Program-made: the position numbers and the translations under genes | In this document: piece by piece, positions 34,925 to 44,577 of the stretch | Numbering within the stretch: position 1 is the first letter of the stretch | How the letters are laid out: each line of letters opens with the position of its first letter | The notes under the pieces: generated by a model | Seen by the model: the letters and a program-made list of their open reading frames with translations, nothing else | What the model was told of the DNA's origin: nothing | Database searches by the model: none | Source of the DNA: Robiginitalea aurantiaca | Lineage (GTDB): Bacteria; Bacteroidota; Bacteroidia; Flavobacteriales; Flavobacteriaceae | Direction of reading: 5' to 3' | Length of the DNA stretch: 53,461 bases | Assembly: GCF_030380815.1 (NCBI RefSeq) | Contig: NZ_JAUDUY010000014.1 | Span: 1-53,461 of the forward strand

Positions 34925-35797
34925 ATGTCATCCTGGTTTCGCAGAAAAGAAAAAGGGATTCAAACCTCGACCGAAGAGAAAAAAGATACGCCCAAAGGGT
35001 TGTGGTATAAATCTCCGACGGGCAAAATCATCGAATCCGAAGACCTGGCCGAGAACTTCTGGGTAAGTCCGGAAGATGATTACCACGTCCGTATCGGGAG
35101 TAAAGAGTATTTCCAGATCCTTTTTGACGACAATAATTTCAAGGAATTAGACCCAAACCTTTCTTCCAAAGATCCGCTCAAGTTCGAAGACACAAAAAAG
35201 TATTCGGACCGGCTGAAACAAGCTGAAAAGAAAACGGGCTTGAAGGACGCTGTTCGCACGGCCGTTGGAAAATCCATGGGGAAGGACCTGGTTATCGCCT
35301 GTATGGACTTTTCTTTTATCGGGGGCTCCATGGGGAGTGTTGTAGGGGAAAAGATCGCCAGGGCCATCGACTACAGCATCAAGAAAAAATTGCCTTTTGT
35401 CATGATCTCCAAATCCGGAGGTGCGCGTATGATGGAGGCAGCGCTTTCTTTGATGCAGTTGGCAAAAACCTCTGCCATGCTCGCTCAGTTGGCTGAGGCC
35501 AAATTACCTTACATATCACTCTGTACAGATCCCACTACAGGAGGAACTACAGCTTCCTATGCCATGTTGGGGGACATCAATATTGCAGAACCCGGTGCGC
35601 TTATTGGTTTTGCGGGTCCCCGTGTTGTGAAAGAAGCGACAGGAAAGGATCTCCCGCCCGATTTTCAAACCTCTGAATTTGTTTTGGAACACGGTTTTCT
35701 GGATTTTATCGTACACCGCAGGGATTTGAAGCGAAAAATCAACCTCTACCTGGACCTGGTTTTAAACCAGCCAATTCGAAATGAGGTTGAGTCCTGA
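34925..35797 (+). CDS. accD: Acetyl-CoA carboxylase carboxyltransferase subunit beta, zinc-ribbon cysteines absent
   Basis: 290 residues from ATG 34925 ([11 protein letters not shown]). It transfers carboxyl from biotin to acetyl-CoA in fatty-acid synthesis. The catalytic crotonase-fold body is intact: [38 protein letters not shown] and I-G-F-A-G-P-R-V-V. At the N-terminus the ribbon region is [10 protein letters not shown] ... W-V-S-P-E-D-D-Y-H: the positions where E. coli AccD has four zinc cysteines hold Ser, Gly or Thr, Ser and Asp. The start upstream at 34889 (TTG) adds a non-conserved stretch and is rejected. Confidence 0.94.
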   Translation: MSSWFRRKEKGIQTSTEEKKDTPKGLWYKSPTGKIIESEDLAENFWVSPEDDYHVRIGSKEYFQILFDDNNFKELDPNLSSKDPLKFEDTKKYSDRLKQAEKKTGLKDAVRTAVGKSMGKDLVIACMDFSFIGGSMGSVVGEKIARAIDYSIKKKLPFVMISKSGGARMMEAALSLMQLAKTSAMLAQLAEAKLPYISLCTDPTTGGTTASYAMLGDINIAEPGALIGFAGPRVVKEATGKDLPPDFQTSEFVLEHGFLDFIVHRRDLKRKINLYLDLVLNQPIRNEVES

Positions 35798-35817
35798 CCG
35801 ATCAAAAACCCTATATC

Positions 35818-35853
35818 AAAAAGGCCCCTATGGAAATTCAAAGGGGCCTTTTT
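35818..35853. terminator. Hairpin terminator between accD and the lipoprotein gene
   Basis: 12-bp stem AAAAAGGCCCCT (35818-35829) and complement AGGGGCCTTTTT (35842-35853), with T-runs on both strands. It lies between convergent genes. Confidence 0.85.
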
Positions 35854-35861
35854 TGTTTTCA

Positions 35862-36728
35862 CTATGACCGGATTCTCCTCAGGGTCACTTCTTGTATAGC
35901 GCCCCCGGGAAGTTCCAGTTCCCCTTTGCTGTCGCAGTCCCCATTTCCAAAGTCCAGTACACCGGTCCATCCCTCACGGCTGATCTGCAGGCTCCCGCTC
36001 ACCAAAAACCGACAGGCGAGTTCTCGTCTCAACGGATTGAGAACGGTTCGGTTGTAGGTCACCCCCCTGCGGTTGACAAAGGTTTGAGATCCGGTAACCA
36101 GAAATACATTATCTCCCCAGAAACCCGAGCGGAACCCTTCGATCCATTCGCGGCTTCGCGCTCCCTTCCATGTGGCCTGGTCTCCATTGGGCCATGTAGC
36201 GGCAAAATCAGATGAGATTTCGGATTGGGGATTGCCATTTTCATTGTTCCGGGTCCTGAACACTTCTGCACCACCTTCCAGGTCAATCCCGTTAAATGTA
36301 AAACTGCTGAGCGAAAGGGAAAGCGTTCGGGTTCCCAACGGTTCTGCCGGGTCAAAACTCAGGAGCACTACCCCGCTTAACAAATTGCCATTGGGGGTCT
36401 CACATCCCGCTCCGAAATCGATTGTCTTTTCAACTTTGGAATCCTTTACCATGGTAGTAATGGTCACGCACTCCGGTATAAAACCCGAGTTTACGATCTC
36501 TTTCCCTTCAAGGCGCTGCGCCTCCACCTGATAGACTTCTTCGGCCAGGTTAAGTACTTCCTCAACCCCCCATTCCGCGTCGTCACCCTGTTGCAGTGCC
36601 ACCAGGTCAGTGGCTTCCAATAAAGTGTCTTCTCCTGTATCTGTGATGTTGTCATTTTCACAGGAAGCACTCAGTAGCCCGAGAATTCCCGCTACAATTA
36701 TCACGTTGTTCCATTTGTTCCGTCTCAT
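35862..36728 (-). CDS. Hypothetical lipoprotein
   Basis: 288 residues with a lipoprotein signal ending L-S-A-S-C followed by E-N-D-N. Residues after about 90 are beta-rich, with three similar strands around G-V-V-L-L-S-F-D, L-S-S-F-T-F-N-G-I and W-T-G-V-L-D-F-G-N-G-D-C, and mention of a D-F-G-A-G-C / D-F-G-N-G-D-C repeat about 170 residues apart. I do not recognise a named domain. Likely on the periplasmic or outer face of the outer membrane. It stands alone between accD and the divergent rpsO. Confidence 0.75.
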   Translation of the reverse strand: MRRNKWNNVIIVAGILGLLSASCENDNITDTGEDTLLEATDLVALQQGDDAEWGVEEVLNLAEEVYQVEAQRLEGKEIVNSGFIPECVTITTMVKDSKVEKTIDFGAGCETPNGNLLSGVVLLSFDPAEPLGTRTLSLSLSSFTFNGIDLEGGAEVFRTRNNENGNPQSEISSDFAATWPNGDQATWKGARSREWIEGFRSGFWGDNVFLVTGSQTFVNRRGVTYNRTVLNPLRRELACRFLVSGSLQISREGWTGVLDFGNGDCDSKGELELPGGAIQEVTLRRIRS

Positions 36729-36834
36729 ATCCTTTTCTTCTTTTGGTTATCAGTACTTGGATACGGCTGCCTGGAAAAGGTTTAAAACTGCCCAATAAAA
36801 ATCGATAAGATGTAGGGTTTGGTCAAATAATGTT

Positions 36835-36842
36835 TATCTTTG
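36835..36842 (+). promoter_or_regulatory. Minus-7 box of rpsO
   Basis: TATCTTTG followed by CC, a full TAnnTTTG match 54 bp upstream of the ATG at 36897. The leader is long enough to hold a control element; I see no clear fold in it. Confidence 0.55.
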
Positions 36843-36896
36843 CCCCCTGATTGAAAATTAATCGGATACATAAAAATCATTTACAATAATATTGGC

Positions 36897-37166
36897 ATGT
36901 ATTTAACCAAAGAGATTAAGACCGACATCTTTAAGAAACATGGCGGTTCAGAAACAAACACAGGTTCTACAGAAGGGCAGATTGCGCTGTTTACACATCG
37001 GATCAACCACCTGACAACACACCTGAGAAGGAACAAAAAGGATTTCAACACAGAGCGTTCCCTGGTAATGTTGGTAGGAAAGCGCAGAAGTCTTCTGGAT
37101 TACCTCAAGAAGAAGGATATTGAGAAATACAGGATCCTGATTAAAGAATTGAATATTCGAAAATAA
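36897..37166 (+). CDS. rpsO: 30S ribosomal protein S15
   Basis: 89 residues, the standard S15 length. Features: F-K-K-H-G-G-S-E-T-N-T-G-S-T-E-G-Q-I-A-L-F-T-H-R-I-N split over two helices, L-T-T-H-L-R-R-N-K-K-D, R-S-L-V-M-L-V-G-K-R-R-S-L-L-D-Y-L. Binds the central domain of 16S rRNA. It precedes pnp, the classic rpsO-pnp pairing. Confidence 0.97.
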   Translation: MYLTKEIKTDIFKKHGGSETNTGSTEGQIALFTHRINHLTTHLRRNKKDFNTERSLVMLVGKRRSLLDYLKKKDIEKYRILIKELNIRK

Positions 37167-37172
37167 GCGATA

Positions 37173-37196
37173 CAGGGGAGCTCTTTGGCTCCCCTG
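37173..37196 (+). terminator. Hairpin after rpsO
   Basis: 9-bp stem CAGGGGAGC (37173-37181), loop TCTTTG, complement 37188-37196, followed by only a short TTTC. It may be a partial terminator or a processing hairpin between rpsO and pnp. Confidence 0.6.
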
Positions 37197-37392
37197 TTTC
37201 AATTTGCACCCCCTGGCCTGGTATACTCGCTTAGGGCTCTGCTTAAAGTCCTTACCTGTTAAGGCAACTTAAAAGGCTCACTTCCGGTTTTTCATAGGTC
37301 GACCTGCACAACAACACAACCCAGACCGTCCGGTAAGACGGGAGACCTTTGTTTAATTCAAATGCCTTAGGGCACTTATTAATTACTTTCTA

Positions 37393-39606
37393 ATGATTCC
37401 AAAAACATTTCGAGAGGTCATCGACCTGGGAGACGGTAGAGAAATTTCTATCGAAACAGGTAAACTGGCCAAACAAGCCCACGGCTCCGTCGTGGTCCAA
37501 TCCGGTAAATGCATGCTGCTCTGTACGGTAGTTTCAAACTACAAACAGAGCGATGTCGACTTCTTGCCACTAACCGTGGATTACCGCGAAAAATTCGCTG
37601 CTTCGGGTAAATACCCTGGCGGATTCTTCAAAAGAGAAGCACGCCCGAGTAATGGAGAAATCCTGACCATGCGTTTGGTCGACCGGGTTTTACGTCCGCT
37701 TTTCCCAAAAGATTATCACGCTGAAACCCAGGTGATGATCCAATTAATGTCACACGACGACGAGGTGATGCCGGATGCAATGGCAGGATTAGCCGCCTCA
37801 GCCGCGATTCAGCTTTCGGATTTTCCGTTTGAATGCGCGATATCTGAAGTTCGTGTCGGTCGCGTAGACGGTGAACTTATTATCAACCCTACACGGGCAC
37901 AGCTCGAGAAATCCGACATCGAAATGGTCGTTGGTGCCTCTGCTGATTCCGTAATGATGGTTGAAGGAGAGATGAGTGAAATCTCTGAAGAAGAGATGGT
38001 CGAAGCGATCCGCTTTGCCCATGAAGCCATTAAAGTCCAGTGCGCTGCTCAGATCCGTCTTTCAGAGGCTGTCGGTCGCAAAGAAGTACGGGAGTATGAG
38101 CAGGAAAGCGAAAACGCGGATCTTGAAAAACAGATTCACGATATGGCTTATGACAAAGTATATGCCATTGCCAAGGCAGGTTCTGCAAAGCACGAAAGAA
38201 GCGAGGCCTTTTCAGCCCTTAAGGATGAAATCAAAGCTTCTTTTGACGAGGCTACCCTGGAGGAACACGGCGAACTGATCTCCAGATATTTTTACAAAAC
38301 TGAAAAAGAAGCCATCCGGAATCTGATCCTGGATGAAGGACTTCGTCTAGACAGTCGTAAAACGGACGAGATCCGCCCAATCTGGTGTGAAGTGGATTAC
38401 CTCCCTTCTACCCATGGGTCTGCGATTTTCACCAGGGGTGAAACCCAGGCACTAGCCACAGTAACACTCGGTACATCCAGAGATGCAAGTATCATCGACA
38501 TGCCTTCTTTCGAAGGGGAGGAAACTTTTTACCTCCACTATAACTTCCCACCTTTCTGTACGGGTGAAGCCCGTCCGATTCGCGGGACTTCAAGACGGGA
38601 GATCGGTCACGGAAACCTGGCACAAAGAGCTTTAAAAGGAAGCATTCCAAGTGACTGGCCTTATACGATACGTATTGTTTCCGAAGTGCTGGAAAGCAAC
38701 GGTTCTTCCTCTATGGCGACAGTATGTGCGGGGACCATGGCGCTTATGGATGCCGGGGTCAGCATTAAAAAACCCGTTTCAGGTATTGCCATGGGGTTGA
38801 TCACCAACACCGAAACCGGCAAGTATGCTGTTCTTTCGGATATCCTCGGAGATGAAGATCACCTTGGGGATATGGACTTTAAAGTTACAGGAACTACAGA
38901 CGGGATCACCGCCTGCCAGATGGATATCAAGGTCAAGGGACTCTCTTACGAGATTTTGGTAAAAGCCCTGCAACAAGCCCGTGATGGACGTCTTCATATT
39001 CTTGAAAAACTATCAGAGACGATACCTGCAGCCAATCCGGACGTAAAACCACACGCCCCGAAAATGGTCAATGCTACGATCGCAAACGATTATATCGGAG
39101 CCCTGATCGGACCTGGAGGAAAAGTCATTCAGGAATTGCAAAAAGAAACAGGTACTACAATTGTCATCAATGAAGACCCGGTAACCGGAGACGGACTCGT
39201 TGAAATCCTGGGTACCGACCAGGCGGGTATCGACAAGGTACTGGCAAAAATAGATTCGATCACCTTTAAACCTGAAGAGGGAAGTGTGTACGAAGTAAAA
39301 GTCATCAAGATGCTGGACTTCGGTGCCGTGGTTGAATACGCAGAAGCCCCGGGGAACGAAGTACTGCTTCATATTTCTGAATTGGCATGGGAACGCACCG
39401 ACAAGGTGACCGATGTTGTTCAGATGGGAGATGTCTTTGACGTGAAGTACATGGGAACCGACCCGCGTACCCGTAAGGATAAAGTATCGCGAAGAGCCCT
39501 CCTGCCTAAACCAGAAGGCTATGTAGAACGTCCGCCGAGAAGAAGAGAGAGCGGCGGCGGAAACCGCGACCGAAACGGACGCAGGCCACAGCGTTCACGT
39601 TCTTAG
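37393..39606 (+). CDS. pnp: Polyribonucleotide nucleotidyltransferase (PNPase)
   Basis: 737 residues. Phosphorolytic 3'-to-5' RNA degradation, trimeric, degradosome-type enzyme. Domains in order: first RNase PH core ([10 protein letters not shown]...T-V-V-S), helical linker, second RNase PH core (R-L-D-S-R...F-T-R-G-E-T-Q-A-L and M-D-I-K-V-K-G), KH domain ([13 protein letters not shown] near 565-580) and S1 domain, ending in an Arg/Gly-rich tail. It lies 226 bp after rpsO; the leader has GACCTTTG near 37353, one mismatch from the minus-7 box. Confidence 0.97.
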   Translation: MIPKTFREVIDLGDGREISIETGKLAKQAHGSVVVQSGKCMLLCTVVSNYKQSDVDFLPLTVDYREKFAASGKYPGGFFKREARPSNGEILTMRLVDRVLRPLFPKDYHAETQVMIQLMSHDDEVMPDAMAGLAASAAIQLSDFPFECAISEVRVGRVDGELIINPTRAQLEKSDIEMVVGASADSVMMVEGEMSEISEEEMVEAIRFAHEAIKVQCAAQIRLSEAVGRKEVREYEQESENADLEKQIHDMAYDKVYAIAKAGSAKHERSEAFSALKDEIKASFDEATLEEHGELISRYFYKTEKEAIRNLILDEGLRLDSRKTDEIRPIWCEVDYLPSTHGSAIFTRGETQALATVTLGTSRDASIIDMPSFEGEETFYLHYNFPPFCTGEARPIRGTSRREIGHGNLAQRALKGSIPSDWPYTIRIVSEVLESNGSSSMATVCAGTMALMDAGVSIKKPVSGIAMGLITNTETGKYAVLSDILGDEDHLGDMDFKVTGTTDGITACQMDIKVKGLSYEILVKALQQARDGRLHILEKLSETIPAANPDVKPHAPKMVNATIANDYIGALIGPGGKVIQELQKETGTTIVINEDPVTGDGLVEILGTDQAGIDKVLAKIDSITFKPEEGSVYEVKVIKMLDFGAVVEYAEAPGNEVLLHISELAWERTDKVTDVVQMGDVFDVKYMGTDPRTRKDKVSRRALLPKPEGYVERPPRRRESGGGNRDRNGRRPQRSRS

Positions 39607-39626
39607 GTTTTATTTAAACTACCTCT

Positions 39627-39649
39627 AAACCCCTGTTTTTCAGGGGTTT
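39627..39649 (+). terminator. pnp terminator
   Basis: Stem AAACCCCTG (39627-39635), T5 loop and CAGGGGTTT (39641-39649) followed by a T-run; typical intrinsic terminator. Confidence 0.85.
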
Positions 39650-39768
39650 TTTTATGTTTAGGCTTTAAATGTTAAATTTTTTCGTCACCTTTTGTAACTT
39701 TTTAGTGACTTCTTACGTATAACTAAAGGCAGTACCCAAATTACTGGAACTTAAACCGACAAAGCGCG

Positions 39769-40632
39769 ATGAGACAGTTAAAAATTACAAAGCAGGTTAC
39801 CAACCGGGAAACCGCATCCCTTGATAAATATCTTCAGGAGATTGGAAAAGTAGATCTGATTACCGCAGATGAGGAAGTGGAACTCGCACAACGCATTAAA
39901 GCCGGGGATCAAATCGCTTTAGAGAAATTGACCAAAGCCAACCTTAGATTTGTGGTCTCGGTAGCCAAGCAATATCAGAATCAGGGCCTTACCCTTCCCG
40001 ATCTGATCAATGAAGGAAACCTGGGCCTTATCAAAGCGGCACAGCGTTTTGACGAGACTCGTGGATTTAAGTTCATCTCCTATGCCGTATGGTGGATTCG
40101 TCAGTCCATACTTCAGGCACTGGCCGAGCAATCCCGAATTGTTCGTCTGCCGCTGAATAAAATCGGTTCGATAAACAAAATCAATAAGACTTTTGCCTAT
40201 CTGGAGCAGGCCCACGAAAGACCACCATCTCCGGAGGAAATTGCAAAAGAACTGGATATGACTGTGGAGGATGTTAAGCAATCCCTCAAGAATTCCGGAC
40301 GTCATGTCTCTATGGATGCCCCTCTTATCGACGGGGAAGACTCAAACTTATACGACGTATTGCGCAGCGGGGAATCCCCGAATCCAGACAAGGATCTCTT
40401 GAATGAATCCCTGCGTACTGAAATCGAAAGAGCTCTGGAAACATTAACGCCAAGGGAAGCAGATGTAATCCGCCTTTACTTTGGACTTGCCGGACAACAC
40501 TCCATGACCCTGGAGGAAATTGGTGAAACTTTCGACCTGACACGCGAACGGGTACGCCAGATAAAGGAAAAAGCAATTCGTAGGTTGAAACACACCTCAA
40601 GGAGCAAAATCCTGAAGACTTATCTGGGATAA
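39769..40632 (+). CDS. rpoD: Primary RNA polymerase sigma factor (RpoD/SigA family)
   Basis: 287 residues. Regions 1.2 (D-K-Y-L-Q-E-I-G), 2 ([11 protein letters not shown]...[13 protein letters not shown]), 3 and 4 (T-L-E-E-I-G...T-R-E-R-V-R-Q-I) are all present. Region 1.1 and the non-conserved insert of proteobacterial RpoD are missing, which is the normal form of the Bacteroidota housekeeping sigma. It should recognise the TTG / TAnnTTTG promoters seen across this window. Preceded by an imperfect dyad (see findings). Confidence 0.95.
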   Translation: MRQLKITKQVTNRETASLDKYLQEIGKVDLITADEEVELAQRIKAGDQIALEKLTKANLRFVVSVAKQYQNQGLTLPDLINEGNLGLIKAAQRFDETRGFKFISYAVWWIRQSILQALAEQSRIVRLPLNKIGSINKINKTFAYLEQAHERPPSPEEIAKELDMTVEDVKQSLKNSGRHVSMDAPLIDGEDSNLYDVLRSGESPNPDKDLLNESLRTEIERALETLTPREADVIRLYFGLAGQHSMTLEEIGETFDLTRERVRQIKEKAIRRLKHTSRSKILKTYLG

Positions 40633-40743
40633 AATAATTCAGGCAATGTTAAAGTATTCTTAAGTTGGAATATTGGCATATTGTTTGTATTTTGTAAGCT
40701 GTAACAGCATTTTTCATGACTGTTCGTTTTTTGATTGATGAAT

Positions 40744-40768
40744 AAACTCCGGCTGATTACCGGAGTTT
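40744..40768 (+). terminator. rpoD terminator (112 bp downstream)
   Basis: Stem AAACTCCGG (40744-40752), loop CTGATTA, CCGGAGTTT (40760-40768) followed by T residues. It lies 112 bp after the rpoD stop, leaving an uncommonly long 3' region. Confidence 0.8.
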
Positions 40769-40806
40769 TTTCATTTCAGGCCCTGCCCACTTTTTTTTCC
40801 TTTATG

Positions 40807-40814
40807 TACCTTTG
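40807..40814 (+). promoter_or_regulatory. Minus-7 box of rpe
   Basis: TACCTTTG followed by CC, a full TAnnTTTG match. It supports translation starting downstream, at TTG 40836. Confidence 0.55.
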
Positions 40815-40835
40815 CCCCTGTTAAATACCTGCATT

Positions 40836-41501
40836 TTGAAAAGAACCGCTAAAATTGCCCCTTCCCTTCTGGCCGCTGATTTCGGGAACCTCGACAAAGA
40901 CGTAAAAATGGTGGAAGACAGTCAGGCAACCTGGCACCACCTCGACGTGATGGACGGTGTCTTTGTCCCGAATATCTCCTACGGAACCCCTGTGGTGAAG
41001 GCCATCCGCAAGGCAGCCAAAAAGCCCCTGGATGCCCACCTGATGATCGTTAAGCCCGAGCGGTATATCGATATGTTTGCAGACTTAGGTGTGGATAACC
41101 TCACGGTACATTACGAGGCCTGCCCCCACCTCCATCGCACGCTTCAGGCCATCCGGGATACCGGAATGAAGGCCGGGATTGCTCTAAATCCCCATACCCC
41201 TGTTTCCCTCCTTGAAAATTCACTTGAAGGAGCGGACCTCATTTGTATAATGAGCGTGAATCCGGGTTTTGGAGGACAATCCTTTATTCCCAATACGTAT
41301 GAAAAAGTACGGGAACTTCGATCCATGATTGACGATAAAGGGCTTGATACCCTGATTGAAATCGATGGGGGTGTTACCCTGCAAAATACGGCCAAATTAC
41401 TGGAAGCCGGAGCGGATGTCCTTGTAGCCGGAAGTTTTGTTTTTAACTCCGAAGATCCCGAGGCTACCATTGCCCGTATGGCATCGGTGGAAGTCTACTG
41501 A
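40836..41501 (+). CDS. rpe: Ribulose-phosphate 3-epimerase
   Basis: 221 residues from a TTG start at 40836 (read as Met: M-K-R-T-A-K-I-A-P-S-L-L-A-A-D-F). Upstream in-frame codons overlap the minus-7 box, and no ATG exists in the proper place. TIM-barrel metal and phosphate motifs: H-L-D-V-M-D-G-V-F-V-P-N-I-S, D-A-H-L-M-I, M-S-V-N-P-G-F-G-G-Q-S-F and I-D-G-G-V. It interconverts ribulose- and xylulose-5-phosphate in the pentose phosphate pathway. The last 7 bp overlap the convergent CBS gene. Confidence 0.94.
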   Translation: MKRTAKIAPSLLAADFGNLDKDVKMVEDSQATWHHLDVMDGVFVPNISYGTPVVKAIRKAAKKPLDAHLMIVKPERYIDMFADLGVDNLTVHYEACPHLHRTLQAIRDTGMKAGIALNPHTPVSLLENSLEGADLICIMSVNPGFGGQSFIPNTYEKVRELRSMIDDKGLDTLIEIDGGVTLQNTAKLLEAGADVLVAGSFVFNSEDPEATIARMASVEVY

Positions 41502-41926
41502 TACTGTTTTAACAGGTACTTTATAAGGTCTGTGGTGGTCACAATACCCACCAGATTACCATCCTCCACGACCGGGACGGCGTGAAATTCTTTGGCAGCA
41601 AGGAGCTCGGCAACTTCCCTTACGCTGGTTTGAGGGGCGACAGATCTTATTTTCTTGGCCATTACCTGAGAGAGCGTAAACATCTCGTAAACCACAGATT
41701 CTATGTCTTCCTCATCCTCATACGCGCCGTCTGCAAAACTGATTCGCAAAAGATCGGTCAGGCTCAGCATACCCACAATTTTTTGCTGACCTTCTACGAC
41801 GGGAATGTGGCGTATGTTGTGTTTTTTAAACAGACGCTCCGCCTTTTCAAGACTATCTGTAGTATTAAGTATAACCAACTGGGTGCTCATTATAGTTGAA
41901 ACCGGGATGTTTTCAGGAATACTCAT
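41495..41926 (-). CDS. CBS-domain-pair protein
   Basis: 143 residues made almost entirely of two CBS motifs (about 5-60, V-S-T-I-M-S-T-Q...H-I-P-V-V-E-G-Q-Q-K-I-V-G-M-L-S-L-T-D-L; and 78-140, M-A-K-K-I...H-A-V-P-V-V-E-D-G-N-L-V-G-I-V-T-T-T-D-L). Such stand-alone pairs bind adenine nucleotides and usually regulate another protein; the target is unknown. The ATG is taken at 41926. Confidence 0.9.
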   Translation of the reverse strand: MSIPENIPVSTIMSTQLVILNTTDSLEKAERLFKKHNIRHIPVVEGQQKIVGMLSLTDLLRISFADGAYEDEEDIESVVYEMFTLSQVMAKKIRSVAPQTSVREVAELLAAKEFHAVPVVEDGNLVGIVTTTDLIKYLLKQYQ

Positions 41927-42049
41927 GGTACTGTGTGTTATAATTGTTCAGGACTAAAGATCACTTTAATTCCATTTAAAAAGTATGACAAATATCATTC
42001 AAAGACCGAGTTGTCATGGTTCCTTAACGACTTATACACACTAATTGGC

Positions 42050-42057
42050 TAATTTTG
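42050..42057 (+). promoter_or_regulatory. Minus-7 box of the YpdA-type reductase gene
   Basis: TAATTTTG followed by CA, full TAnnTTTG match, 33 bp before the ATG at 42090. Confidence 0.55.
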
Positions 42058-42089
42058 CAGGTAAGTGGTAAATGCAAACGCGGATAGCA

Positions 42090-43079
42090 ATGACGGACTT
42101 AATTATTATCGGAGGTGGCCCTATCGGAATTGCCTGTGGCCTGGAGGCCAAAAAGAAAGGAATTTCATACCGGATTCTTGAAAAAGGCCCGATCGTCAAT
42201 TCGCTTTTTAATTATCCGGTCAACATGCAGTTCTTCTCATCTTCTGAACGCCTGGAGATTGACGGCATTCCCTTTATCAGCAATGAAGCCAAACCAAAAC
42301 GGAATGAGGCCCTGGAATACTACCGGCGCATCGTTACTTCCAACGAACTGAATATACAGCTCTTTGAACGGGTTTCAGAGGTGCAAAAAGATGGGGATAT
42401 ATTCGCCATCAGTACGCCAAAAGCAACATATCACGCGAGAAATGTCATCATCGCGACCGGGTTTTACGACCTCCCCAATACCCTTGACGTGCCCGGTGAA
42501 GACCTGCCAAAGGTCTCTCATTACTACAAGGATCCGCACTTTTACGCGAGCCAGAAGCTCGCCGTGGTAGGGGCCAGCAATTCTGCAGTAGATGCCGCAT
42601 TGGAGTGCTGGCGCAAAGGGGCAGAAGTCACGATGATCGTCAGGGGGCCTGAGATCGGGCGTCGCGTCAAATACTGGGTGCGCCCGGACATCCTCAACCG
42701 GATTGAAGAAGGTAGTATTCGCGCGTATTTCAACAGTTCGATTCAGGAAATAAGTCCCGAACAACTCGTTCTGGACACACCTGAGGGAACCGTAATGTTA
42801 CCCAATGACTTTGTCCTTGCCCTCACGGGGTATCAGCCTAATTTTGATTTTTTAAAAGCTGCCGGAATCGAACTTTCTGAGGATGAAAAAAAACGTCCTC
42901 AATACAATCCGGAAACCATGCAGACCAATGTGCCCGGCTTGTATCTTGCAGGAGTCATTTGCGGCGGGATGGAAACCCATAAATGGTTCATAGAAAACTC
43001 AAGGGAACACGCCCAAATTATCCTCAGAGACATCCTTTCAAAAAAAGGCAACCCCAAAGCTGCCAATCAAACCTGTTAA
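42090..43079 (+). CDS. ypdA: YpdA-family FAD/NADPH reductase (putative bacillithiol disulfide reductase)
   Basis: 329 residues from ATG 42090 (MTDLIIIGGGPIG); an in-frame ATG at 42072 adds six residues. Two Rossmann motifs: I-I-I-G-G-G-P-I-G-I-A-C-G near the N-terminus for FAD, and V-V-G-A-S-N-S-A-V-D-A-A near 160 for NADPH. It has the YpdA-type lone Cys in A-C-G and lacks the CxxC of thioredoxin reductase. Homologues reduce bacillithiol disulfide in Firmicutes and occur in bacillithiol-using Bacteroidota. The aldehyde dehydrogenase gene starts 1 bp after its stop. Confidence 0.88.
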   Translation: MTDLIIIGGGPIGIACGLEAKKKGISYRILEKGPIVNSLFNYPVNMQFFSSSERLEIDGIPFISNEAKPKRNEALEYYRRIVTSNELNIQLFERVSEVQKDGDIFAISTPKATYHARNVIIATGFYDLPNTLDVPGEDLPKVSHYYKDPHFYASQKLAVVGASNSAVDAALECWRKGAEVTMIVRGPEIGRRVKYWVRPDILNRIEEGSIRAYFNSSIQEISPEQLVLDTPEGTVMLPNDFVLALTGYQPNFDFLKAAGIELSEDEKKRPQYNPETMQTNVPGLYLAGVICGGMETHKWFIENSREHAQIILRDILSKKGNPKAANQTC

Positions 43080-43080
43080 T

Positions 43081-44487
43081 ATGACTGAAAACCCTTATTC
43101 GGAGCTGTTTAACAGTCAAATGGATCGGTATGTGGCGGTCGGCAGATCTACCTGGAAGGAGCGGTTGCGAAAACTCAGGGCGTTGAAAGATGCCCTGGAA
43201 CATACCTACAGGCAAGCGCTTCGCGAGGCACTGCATTCAGATTTCGGCAAGCCATTTCTGGAAACAGATCTGGCTGAAATCTATCCAATCCTCTCTGAGA
43301 TCAAGCATGTAGAGCGCAATCTGAAAGAATGGATGCGGCCGAAAAAGGTCGGTAGTACCCTGACCCTTATTGGCTCCTCTTCGTATATACAGTACGAATC
43401 CAAAGGAGTATGCCTGATCCTCTCCCCCTGGAACTACCCGGTATACCTGACTTTTGGCCCACTGGTTTCCGCAATTGCCGCGGGCAATTGCTGTATTCTT
43501 AAACCCTCGGAGGCTACCCCGGCCACCAGCCGGGTAATTCAGGAAATTGCAGGCGCCCTTTTCGACCCTTCAGAAGTTGTAGTTGTACAGGGAGAGGTCG
43601 ATACTGCGAAGGCTTTGCTGGAATTGCCTTTCCACCATATCTTTTTTACAGGCTCCCCTGCCGTTGGCAAACGAATTATGGAGGCAGCCTCCCGTCATCT
43701 GAGTTCTGTTACCCTGGAGCTTGGGGGCAAGTCCCCGGCTTTTGTGGATGAAACGGCAAGCATGGGGACCACATCCAAGAGACTCGCCTGGGGAAAATGC
43801 CTGAATGCGGGTCAGATCTGCGTTGCTCCGGATTACATCCTGGTCACGGAAAAAGCAAAGGATGCCCTGGTATCGGAACTGAAAAAACAGTTGGAATCTT
43901 TTTATCCGAAGGGGGCTTCTGAATCTGAAAGCTATGCCCGGATCATCAATAAGACCCACTTTCGCAGGCTTCAAAATGCCCTTAATACGGCAGTATCCGA
44001 GGGAGCTGAAATCCTGTATGGCGGTGAAAGTAATGAAGAAAGCCGCTTCTTTGAACCTACTTTGATCGGAAATGTACCCGAGGACGCCTCCTTACTGCAG
44101 GAAGAAATTTTTGGCCCCATTTTACCACTCGTAACCGTAAAGGATGCAGGGGAAGCCGTGAAAATTATCAATAGCAAACCCAGGCCACTGGCGCTATACA
44201 CCTTTAGTAAGAACAAGTCAGCCATTCGAAGTTTAAGTGAGAACACGAGGGCCGGGACCGCATGTATCAACCACAATGTGGTTCATCTTTCCAACAATCA
44301 CCTGCCTTTTGGTGGGATTAACAACAGCGGTATTGGTAAAGCCCATGGCCATTATGGTTTCCTGGCATTCTCCAATGAACGGTCTACTATAAGGCAGTAC
44401 ACCCCCAGTTCTATTGACCTGCTCACGCCTCCGTACACAGATTTCAAGCAGCGCCTGGTAAACGCTACACTCCGGTGGTTCAAATAA
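43081..44487 (+). CDS. NAD(P)-dependent aldehyde dehydrogenase
   Basis: 468 residues of the class 3 / fatty-aldehyde dehydrogenase group. Features: L-S-P-W-N-Y-P-V (cofactor site), K-P-S-E-A-T-P-A-T-S, H-H-I-F-F-T-G-S-P-A-V-G, the general base in L-E-L-G-G-K-S-P and the catalytic Cys in N-A-G-Q-I-C-V-A-P-D-Y. It starts 1 bp after ypdA, suggesting a shared role in redox or aldehyde detoxification (inference). Confidence 0.93.
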   Translation: MTENPYSELFNSQMDRYVAVGRSTWKERLRKLRALKDALEHTYRQALREALHSDFGKPFLETDLAEIYPILSEIKHVERNLKEWMRPKKVGSTLTLIGSSSYIQYESKGVCLILSPWNYPVYLTFGPLVSAIAAGNCCILKPSEATPATSRVIQEIAGALFDPSEVVVVQGEVDTAKALLELPFHHIFFTGSPAVGKRIMEAASRHLSSVTLELGGKSPAFVDETASMGTTSKRLAWGKCLNAGQICVAPDYILVTEKAKDALVSELKKQLESFYPKGASESESYARIINKTHFRRLQNALNTAVSEGAEILYGGESNEESRFFEPTLIGNVPEDASLLQEEIFGPILPLVTVKDAGEAVKIINSKPRPLALYTFSKNKSAIRSLSENTRAGTACINHNVVHLSNNHLPFGGINNSGIGKAHGHYGFLAFSNERSTIRQYTPSSIDLLTPPYTDFKQRLVNATLRWFK

Positions 44488-44577
44488 ATCTCCTGTCCCA
44501 ATGTTAATTTTGTTTAATCTTTAACAGTTTTAATTAAACATTATTCCTAATTTGGTCTTACCGTCAAAAGGAAAAAA

